Origin: a virus
Length of the DNA: 23,230 nucleotides
IMG/VR virus record: IMGVR_UViG_3300047284_000200
Location: 1 to 23,230 of that record
Direction: 5' to 3' (one strand)
Below are positions 17,221 through 23,230 of this stretch, one piece after another (the stretch's first letter is position 1; each line of letters starts with the position of its first letter). Below the pieces are notes generated by a model. That model was not told the origin of the DNA and made no database searches. It was given only the letters and a program-made list of their open reading frames with translations. The position numbers were made by a program, and so were the translations under genes.

Positions 17221-20200
17221 ATGCCGATCTATATTGACGAGACGAGAAGAGGATATCCAGACCCCGTAAATTGGGATACAGCAGATATTGAACTGTATGG
17301 ACAGGGAAAAGGGTCGTATTTGTTCGGCAAAGATGAAGTATTTTACATCGGAGACCCAGAAGAAGTCGTACTTGCATCCACTTCTACCCGTCGTAAGGTC
17401 TATCGAATGTACGATGGTCGTGCAGTAGACCATTTATACACCACTGACGACTCAGAAAAACCTCGTTCATACAATCGTGAACCACGTTCCAATCAAGAAT
17501 ACGTGTTTACGGTCATGACAAGTCAGGTAAGTGGTTCTGTTCCACTCTATCGACACTATAGTTCCGCAAATACTGATCACAAATATAGTCTAAATGCCTC
17601 TGAAAGTGGATATACCCAACAAAGTATCATGGGGTATGTGTTCACTTCATATTCTGCAGCTCAAACATATTCAAATTCTAAGATTGGTGAGGTAGCAAAA
17701 CCAGTCTATTACTACTACAACTCCTCAGGAAAGGATAGTTTCTATACATTAAGACCTAGTACTGAGGTTAATCTACAAGAATACAACTCTGGTGCTCTAG
17801 GTCCACCGTATCCTGGTGATGATAGACAGGATCCTGACCGTGGAGACGAGTACACATACATGGGAATTCTGTGCTGGACGTTTGAAAGAATGTCTGGTAC
17901 GGATACAAAACGTGTTATTGAGATTGGTAAACCACAATATGCAGGAACATCATTCCTTTATGGGTGGTTGACTGATGTAAATGGTGGTACTGCAACTGGG
18001 AATACCCGTACAAATTGGACTGCTGCACGTTATTCTTTGATTGCAACTCGAAATTATCTCATTAATGATCAGAGAGCAAACTTCACATTCCTCTATGGTG
18101 AGTTTGGACCAGTGAAGGCAGCACTTCCAAGGTTCATTGGAACCAAGTATCTGTACGATTCGCAGTTCTTCTACTACCTATATGACACCACAGACCCCTG
18201 GAATGGACCTCTGTACGGTGTTCGCATGATGACCGAGAAAGATAGTGCTGGGAACTGCTGCATCGAGACTGGAGGTGGGGAAGGAGGAACATCAGTTTGT
18301 CCAGAATCAGATCCTTGGATTTATCGTTATTACTATCAGTTACGTCCGAATGTATGGAAGACGAAGAAAAGTAGAATCTATACAGATGTAAAAAATGATG
18401 AAGGGCAGGATCAGAATATTCTGACAGCAGGAACTGACGATAAGATTATATTCTTCCGTTATAGTGCTGGATCCTTCAACATGACAGAAGGTGATATTGT
18501 GAATGGTTGGAGAGTCACAGAGCACCGTTATATGGGTGATGAGTTGACTACTGGATTCATTCGTCTGTCACCTGCTACAGAGGGTCTAGATGGCAGTACA
18601 TTCACTTATGGAAGTGTCTACACAAATAACAATTCATCATACCCAGCATCATTTGTTGCTCTAGCAGGATATGGAATTGAGAACAAGTGTGCTATCTTTG
18701 GTGTCTATGAATTTAAAAAGAAGGTATCATACTACAAAGTTGAATTATATGCAGATGCTGCCGTTCCTAAAAGAACGATGGATGAGGCAGACATCGAAGC
18801 TGTTGTTGATAACAATGGAAAAGTATCGGATCTAATCATTCACAATGGTGGATATGGATATTCTACAGATGCGAGGGTGGAGATTATGTCACCTCCAACT
18901 GAGAATACAAGTGCCGATATAGAAAATACTAGAACATATTATCTAAAAAATCAAATTATTGATACAACTGGTACAACATTAACTTGGACAAAAAATCCCA
19001 GTTACAAAACTGTGGGGCAAGGTGTAACTGAACAAGTCAAGAATGGAGTTACTATCAATGAAACTTCCCTAAAATTAAAACCAGCAAATGTGCAAATCAC
19101 AGGATTGAGTGCAGAGGGTTGCATTCAATCTGTTAAGATTCTAGAATCTGGTAGTGGATACAATCAACAAAGTCCACCAAAGGTTATTGTGTATGATCCA
19201 CATAAGTTTGTACAAGATAACTCCCCCAGAAAAGATATTGGAGAAGATCTATTAGCAACAGGTAAAAATTCTCAAGACAAACTTCTTGGGGTTCTTTCTT
19301 CTATTGGCCAATCATCAAATGTCTCTAATGATCTAGGTAAAGCATTTAGGTCATCTGACTTGACAAGTGGGATTAAAGATGCTTTTAAGAAATTTGATGA
19401 TGGAGTTACAGGAACAATCTACACTGGATACATTAAGGGTCCAGGAGATATAGATCCTGAGAATTACATGGAGTTTTGTTTGGGAATTCCAACTTCATGT
19501 GCAAACCCAACATTTTCAACTTGGGATCCACTGAACACATATACATCAGATTTCTTCAGGCATGTGATCAATTATGATCAAACTGGTGGATTCAAAAATA
19601 ATTACTCTTTCCTCAATACTACAGGGAAACAAGCAATTACAAATTTAGGAAAAACTGCTGACAATGCAGGTGGTCTCTATGGTGCATTTAATCCTGCTGG
19701 GAATCTTCAGTGCCTAAAGATGCAACAACCAAAATTATACAAAGTAACTAGATTCTATGATATTCCATGTGCGTATACTGTAGGTGCTGGAGATACAAAA
19801 AAAGTCTATGCATACATGCCATATCAGTATTGTGCTAGTAAGAAAGAATCCGATTCATTTAATATCTACATTGAAGTAGATGGTGATTTTACTGGATCTG
19901 CATCTTCTACCGCACAGAATACTGCTTTCATCAATAAACTCAAAGGATTACAAGCACCCAAAAAATTAGCACCTAGACCTGCAGCAGCTGGTGTTAAGAC
20001 TTGGCACTGCACCAGGGGTAATTATGATGGTAGGTGCTTCAGAGCAGCAGATGGTGATATATCATTTTATCCAATTGGATTAGATGAAAATGTATATGAC
20101 TACACACATCTAACAGTTTATGAAGCATATAATGTTTGGATTGGACAACCATCTAATACACTTGCAGGAACAGCAGGAACTCTTGCTGGATTATATTATT

Positions 20201-20601
20201 TTTGGTTAGGTGGTGGAGCAGCAGTTGGAACAAAGTACACTGGACCAAATCAACCATCAACATCATGGGATCATTATGTCTATGATGCAAGTACAAATCC
20301 AAATGGTCTCTTCTTCAAATATACGGGTTATGACGAAAATGGAAATGGAGCAGGACAGCAGACTAGGTGGCAGAACTACATCTATACCATGCCCCCTTGC
20401 GAGGGAGTTACAGACATAGATAGTATGATTGCCTTTGACCCCACTCAAATTGCAATTAATAATGATCTAGTGAGATTGGGTCCATTCCAGGGAAAGGTCA
20501 CTATCAAGAACTATTCTACAGGAAGTGCTAAAGTATATGCTCAGGCATTTAACAATTTAGGCAATCCTTATTTTGAATCTTGTTTAAACGCAACTAACTA
20601 G
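17221..20601 (+). CDS. Large tail/baseplate protein with DUF5648-like repeats
   Basis: 1126 aa. Near the N-terminus three repeats of about 50 residues begin VYRMYDGRAVDHLYTTD (about 60), PLYRHYSSANTDHKYS (about 108) and PVYYYYNSSGKDSFYT (about 161), matching the YR(xx)Y...DHxYT pattern of DUF5648-type repeats found in secreted and surface proteins. IIHNGGYGYSTDARVEI (539-555) and KILESGSGYNQQSP (639-652) are copies of the NGG(S/Y)GY motif common in cyanophage tail proteins. Cys-rich sections (NCCIETGGG, EGCIQS) may be bound by disulfides. It lies just upstream of the PAAR-like, gp25 and gp6 genes, so it is probably a hub, spike-base or adhesion protein. Exact role unknown. Confidence 0.75.
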   Translation: MPIYIDETRRGYPDPVNWDTADIELYGQGKGSYLFGKDEVFYIGDPEEVVLASTSTRRKVYRMYDGRAVDHLYTTDDSEKPRSYNREPRSNQEYVFTVMTSQVSGSVPLYRHYSSANTDHKYSLNASESGYTQQSIMGYVFTSYSAAQTYSNSKIGEVAKPVYYYYNSSGKDSFYTLRPSTEVNLQEYNSGALGPPYPGDDRQDPDRGDEYTYMGILCWTFERMSGTDTKRVIEIGKPQYAGTSFLYGWLTDVNGGTATGNTRTNWTAARYSLIATRNYLINDQRANFTFLYGEFGPVKAALPRFIGTKYLYDSQFFYYLYDTTDPWNGPLYGVRMMTEKDSAGNCCIETGGGEGGTSVCPESDPWIYRYYYQLRPNVWKTKKSRIYTDVKNDEGQDQNILTAGTDDKIIFFRYSAGSFNMTEGDIVNGWRVTEHRYMGDELTTGFIRLSPATEGLDGSTFTYGSVYTNNNSSYPASFVALAGYGIENKCAIFGVYEFKKKVSYYKVELYADAAVPKRTMDEADIEAVVDNNGKVSDLIIHNGGYGYSTDARVEIMSPPTENTSADIENTRTYYLKNQIIDTTGTTLTWTKNPSYKTVGQGVTEQVKNGVTINETSLKLKPANVQITGLSAEGCIQSVKILESGSGYNQQSPPKVIVYDPHKFVQDNSPRKDIGEDLLATGKNSQDKLLGVLSSIGQSSNVSNDLGKAFRSSDLTSGIKDAFKKFDDGVTGTIYTGYIKGPGDIDPENYMEFCLGIPTSCANPTFSTWDPLNTYTSDFFRHVINYDQTGGFKNNYSFLNTTGKQAITNLGKTADNAGGLYGAFNPAGNLQCLKMQQPKLYKVTRFYDIPCAYTVGAGDTKKVYAYMPYQYCASKKESDSFNIYIEVDGDFTGSASSTAQNTAFINKLKGLQAPKKLAPRPAAAGVKTWHCTRGNYDGRCFRAADGDISFYPIGLDENVYDYTHLTVYEAYNVWIGQPSNTLAGTAGTLAGLYYFWLGGGAAVGTKYTGPNQPSTSWDHYVYDASTNPNGLFFKYTGYDENGNGAGQQTRWQNYIYTMPPCEGVTDIDSMIAFDPTQIAINNDLVRLGPFQGKVTIKNYSTGSAKVYAQAFNNLGNPYFESCLNATN

Positions 20602-20602
20602 T

Positions 20603-21133
20603 ATGAAAGGTTGGATTTCACCAGTATCATTTCATGCAGGATTGCCCTGTAGTGGACACGGGATTTGTATTCCACCTGCAGTGCATAGTGTCCAAAGTTG
20701 TGGAACACCACCAATTCCACGTTCAATTGTAGAAAAGAATACAACTTGTTGGTGGCCACCTTTTCCACTAATACCAATCTCACCACTAACAGTATCTAAT
20801 GCATTGGTTTTGGTTCATAAATTACCAATCATGCTTAGTTTTGATGCATTCATCCCACACCCATCAACATGCACCAACCTAGTTTTATACCTATGCCCAT
20901 GTGGAAAAGGCATGTGTGTAATTCCAACTCCAATTCCATGTAGTATTCTAACTATTGAAGATATGGGTGGTGTGGGGCATGTTCGTGTGGTACAAGCAAC
21001 TACTATTACCGTATGGGCATTGAAAAGACCTGTAGCTAGAGTACTGGATCCATTAGGATTTGGAATGCCATTCTTTTCATATCCATGCAGTTCAGTGGTT
21101 GCATATGGGGCACCACTTGTGCTATCATCGTAG
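20603..21133 (+). CDS. PAAR-like spike-tip protein
   Basis: 176 aa, Cys/His/Pro-rich. Patterns resembling a PAAR cone are repeated: HAGLPCSGHGICIPPA at the N-terminus, VSNALVLVHKLPIMLSFDAF then HPSTCTN in the middle, and VWALKRPVARVLDPLGF then SSVVAYGAPLVLSS at the end. PAAR proteins cap the central spike of contractile tails and hold one zinc ion with His/Cys. Here many more Cys and His occur (CPCGKGMCVIP), so more than one metal may be bound. Starts one base after the stop of the tail gene. Position before gp25/gp6 supports a baseplate-spike role. Confidence 0.75.
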   Translation: MKGWISPVSFHAGLPCSGHGICIPPAVHSVQSCGTPPIPRSIVEKNTTCWWPPFPLIPISPLTVSNALVLVHKLPIMLSFDAFIPHPSTCTNLVLYLCPCGKGMCVIPTPIPCSILTIEDMGGVGHVRVVQATTITVWALKRPVARVLDPLGFGMPFFSYPCSSVVAYGAPLVLSS

Positions 21134-21160
21134 TAATCCAAAAGTTGATGGAGAAATTTT

Positions 21161-21307
21161 ATGGCAAAATCTAAAGGTTCACTGACGAAATCTGGTTATG
21201 TTCCTGCAAACCCCAAAAAGTCACGACAGGGAATGGGACTCGGCACTAAATATGCTGCTACTAGTCGTAATAAAGCACGTAAAAAGTATCGTGGGCAAGG
21301 AAAATAA
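21161..21307 (+). CDS. Tiny basic protein, late region
   Basis: 48 aa, starting MAKSKGSLTKSGYVPANPKK. Very rich in Lys, Arg, Ser and Gly with almost no acidic residue (RQGMGLGTKYAATSRNKARK). It has a GATGGAG ribosome-binding site 10 bases upstream and is followed directly by a terminator, which supports a real gene. Possibly a virion- or DNA-associated basic peptide; role inferred only from composition. Confidence 0.75.
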   Translation: MAKSKGSLTKSGYVPANPKKSRQGMGLGTKYAATSRNKARKKYRGQGK

Positions 21308-21317
21308 TATTTGTATA

Positions 21318-21339
21318 GACTCCAATAGGGGTCTTTTTT
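21318..21339 (+). terminator. Intrinsic terminator
   Basis: GACTCC (21318-21323), loop AATA, GGGGTC (21328-21333), with one T-G pair, then TTTTTT (21334-21339). It ends the tail-protein unit, 11 bases after the stop at 21307, and directly precedes the late promoter. Confidence 0.8.
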
Positions 21340-21342
21340 CTT

Positions 21343-21350
21343 GATAAATA
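21343..21350 (+). promoter_or_regulatory. T4-type late promoter
   Basis: GATAAATA is an exact match to the (N)ATAAATA late motif of T4-like phages. It lies 60 bases before the next gene (21410) and just after a terminator. Late promoters of this class need the phage sigma factor and sliding clamp (gp55/gp33/gp45). Confidence 0.75.
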
Positions 21351-21409
21351 GAATTGGGAGATAGCAACCTCCTAAAAAGTTCTCTAACCAAGTCCTTTTT
21401 AGAAATTTT

Positions 21410-21604
21410 ATGGCAATTCACCCAAATCCTGATAGAGATATCAGTCATATGATGAAAAATTATGGCACTAACTGCTTAATCACTGATTATGGAAGTGAAA
21501 GATATCTAAAAAAATTACAATATGATATCCCTGAAGATAGATATTCTCGTCCCTGTGGTGGAGCTGGTGGTTTTGATGATTACGTAGAAAGATGGCATGA
21601 ATAA
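21410..21604 (+). CDS. Small hypothetical protein, late region
   Basis: 64 aa, starting MAIHPNPDRDISHMMKNYGT. Two cysteines (TNCLITDYG and RPCGGAGGFDDYVERW) and a Gly turn in the C-terminal part. It is the first gene after the late promoter and sits directly before gp25, so it may be a small baseplate or assembly protein. Family not recognised. Confidence 0.75.
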   Translation: MAIHPNPDRDISHMMKNYGTNCLITDYGSERYLKKLQYDIPEDRYSRPCGGAGGFDDYVERWHE

Positions 21605-21606
21605 AA

Positions 21607-22023
21607 ATGGCCAAAAATCGTTCAAGATCTAACAATTTTGTCAGTAGAGGATACAAAGACTTTAGTATTTCATTTAAGTCTAATCCTGGCACTGGTGATT
21701 TTGCTACGGTAAAGAATGAAGAGGCAATCAAACAATCGGTTAGAAATATAGTTTTAACCGCAAAGGGAGAAAAACTATTCCAACCACAATTTGGAAGTCA
21801 ACTTAGAGGATTGTTATTCGAAAATTTCAATCCATTTAATAGTCAGGCAATTGTCGATGAAATTACAATTGCCTTACTAAACTTTGAACCACGTATTAAA
21901 GTTATTAGTATTGACTTAGATGATGATTCTTACGATGTTAATTCACTTAGTGTCACTATGACCTACGTGATCGTTGGACAACCATTAGTTAAAAGTCTAA
22001 ACTTCATTCTAACGAAGGCATAA
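21607..22023 (+). CDS. 25: Baseplate wedge protein gp25-like
   Basis: 138 aa, close to T4 gp25 (132 aa). The segments DFATVKNEEAIKQSVRNIVL, TAKGEKLFQPQFGSQLRGLL, FENFNPF and a C-terminal strand VTMTYVIVGQ fit the gp25/lysozyme-like family, where the (G)E(K/R)...P.FG..L motif is diagnostic. gp25 lies in the inner baseplate next to the spike and sheath base and helps trigger contraction. Starts 2 bases after the previous stop and precedes gp6 as expected. High confidence. Confidence 0.95.
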   Translation: MAKNRSRSNNFVSRGYKDFSISFKSNPGTGDFATVKNEEAIKQSVRNIVLTAKGEKLFQPQFGSQLRGLLFENFNPFNSQAIVDEITIALLNFEPRIKVISIDLDDDSYDVNSLSVTMTYVIVGQPLVKSLNFILTKA

Positions 22024-22025
22024 AA

Positions 22026-23230
22026 ATGACAGGAGTACCAAGTAGATTAACATCATTAGATTTCTTTCAGATAAGGGAATCAATCAAATCATACTTAAGA
22101 ACAAGAACTGAGTTCACTGATTATGATTTCGAAGGTTCTGCAGCTTCTTATCTGTTAGATACTCTTGCGTATAACACATATTATACTGCCTTCAATGCGA
22201 ATATGGCAGTTAATGAACTCTTCTTGGAAAGTGCAACAATTAGAGACAACGTTGTAAAAATTGCAAAACTATTAAATTATACACCTGCATCAATTAAAGC
22301 ATCTAGAGCATGTATCAAGATTCAGATGCAGACTCAATTGACACCAAATGGCACATATCCACAGTTCGTAACTCTACGTGCTGGAGATAATTTCGTTAGT
22401 ACTGTTGATAATGAATCATTTACATTCTGCACCCTAAAAAATGAAATTGCCCAGGTAGAACCAATTACTGGAATTGCAACATTCACCAACCTAATTGTAT
22501 ATCAGGGAAATAGATTAACCTACAATTACACAGTTGATAATAGTATCCAACAGGAATATGTCGTCCCAAATAATGACGTTGATACTAACCTATTAGAGGT
22601 CTTCATCAAACCTTCAGAACAATCACAAGAAATTGATACCTATACTCTTGTTAAGAACGTTACAACTTTAGACTCAACTTCTAGAATTTACTTCCTAGAG
22701 GAAATCGAAGACGGCAAATATAGAATTATTTTTGGTGATGGAGTTATTGGTAGAAAATTAATCAGTGGAGAATATATTACATTTTCATATATTAAGACCA
22801 GAGGATCTGCTGGTAATGGATGTAAATTATTCTACAGCATTGGTGAATTTATTGATTCTGAAGGTAGATTAATTGACCCAAATGCTATTCGTATTAATAC
22901 CCTACAGAACTCCAGAGATGGTGTTGAGGAAGAGGACATCACCACGATCAAATATCGTGCTCCAAGACTCTACAGTGCCCAGTACAGGGCAGTTACCGAG
23001 CAGGACTATGAAACTATCACCCAGATGGTATACCCTGCTGCAGTGGCAGTTAAGGCATATGGAGGAGAGACTCTCACTCCACCAGTATATGGGAAGGTTT
23101 ATATTGCGATCAAGACCAAATCTGGTACACAATTAAACGCAGCAACTAAGAAATCTATCGTAAAAGATCTTAAAGATTATGCGATGGCATCAATCGAACC
23201 TGTGATCGTAGCTGCAGATGAAACAACTCT
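22026..23230 (+). CDS. 6: Baseplate wedge protein gp6-like (3' end outside window)
   Basis: About 401 codons are visible, starting MTGVPSRLTSLDFFQIRESI; T4 gp6 has 660 residues, so a third or more is missing. DFEGSAASYLLDTLAYNTYY and FNANMAVNELFLESATIRDN match the N-terminal helical part of gp6/gpJ-like wedge proteins, and KYRIIFGDGVIGRKLISGEY plus APRLYSAQYRAVTEQDYETI are the conserved middle. gp6 dimers link neighbouring wedges into a ring around the tail hub. It starts 2 bases after gp25. High confidence. Confidence 0.95.
   Translation, partial: MTGVPSRLTSLDFFQIRESIKSYLRTRTEFTDYDFEGSAASYLLDTLAYNTYYTAFNANMAVNELFLESATIRDNVVKIAKLLNYTPASIKASRACIKIQMQTQLTPNGTYPQFVTLRAGDNFVSTVDNESFTFCTLKNEIAQVEPITGIATFTNLIVYQGNRLTYNYTVDNSIQQEYVVPNNDVDTNLLEVFIKPSEQSQEIDTYTLVKNVTTLDSTSRIYFLEEIEDGKYRIIFGDGVIGRKLISGEYITFSYIKTRGSAGNGCKLFYSIGEFIDSEGRLIDPNAIRINTLQNSRDGVEEEDITTIKYRAPRLYSAQYRAVTEQDYETITQMVYPAAVAVKAYGGETLTPPVYGKVYIAIKTKSGTQLNAATKKSIVKDLKDYAMASIEPVIVAADETT

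Overview
The window looks like part of the genome of a T4-like cyanophage (a marine cyanomyovirus). The right end carries baseplate wedge genes in T4 order: a gp25-like gene at 21607-22023, then a gp6-like gene from 22026 that runs off the window. Just before them are a PAAR-like spike protein and a very large tail protein. A T4-type late promoter, GATAAATA, lies at 21343. Other cyanophage traits are an SPFH/Band-7 membrane protein, a SpoVT/AbrB-like protein and dozens of tiny coupled genes. Three copies of TTTTCCACA, the form usually given for cyanobacterial DnaA boxes, suggest a cyanobacterial host. All supported genes are on the + strand; long minus-strand ORFs are shadows.

Layout. 1-3000: a run of about 13 small genes that overlap at ATGA, TGATG or 8-14 bases, ending with a thioredoxin-like gene, an MGMFD-type conserved gene and a histone-H1-like lysine/alanine/proline-rich gene. 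3000-6100: small hypothetical genes in short units with sigma-70-type promoters, including a possible PD-(D/E)XK nuclease. 6100-8570: one unit rich in membrane proteins, with a pilin-like protein bearing a textbook prepilin motif and an SPFH protein. 8592-9532: a divergent ligase-like nucleotidyltransferase. 9561-10565: five small genes. 10591-11875: an SF2 DEAH-type helicase. 11876-12132: a non-coding stretch with a large hairpin. 12133-15070: more small genes in three units. 15071-15353: a non-coding stretch with the DnaA-box cluster and a promoter. 15354-15901: two small genes. 15902-16056: boundary stretch. 16057 to the end: late/structural genes (NlpC/P60-like protein, AbrB-like protein, 1126-aa tail protein, PAAR-like protein, gp25, gp6).

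The most interesting signal is regulatory. Seven promoters share a 16-bp box, ATAAGCAACACTGATC or the dyad form ATAAGCAACACTTATC. It sits 9 bp (once 10 bp) upstream of TTGACT/TTGACA, with exactly 17 bp to the -10, often as an extended -10 TGCCATACT. An eighth, degenerate copy precedes the promoter at 4869. In several units the -35 hexamer also lies in the loop or inner stem of a G/C hairpin. At 4863, 8586 and 10580 that hairpin looks like an intrinsic terminator for the upstream unit, so one short element may end one operon and start the next. The layout suggests a phage regulon under one factor, probably acting early. That is inference from sequence and spacing; no expression data were available.

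Most small proteins cannot be named from sequence alone and are described as hypothetical.
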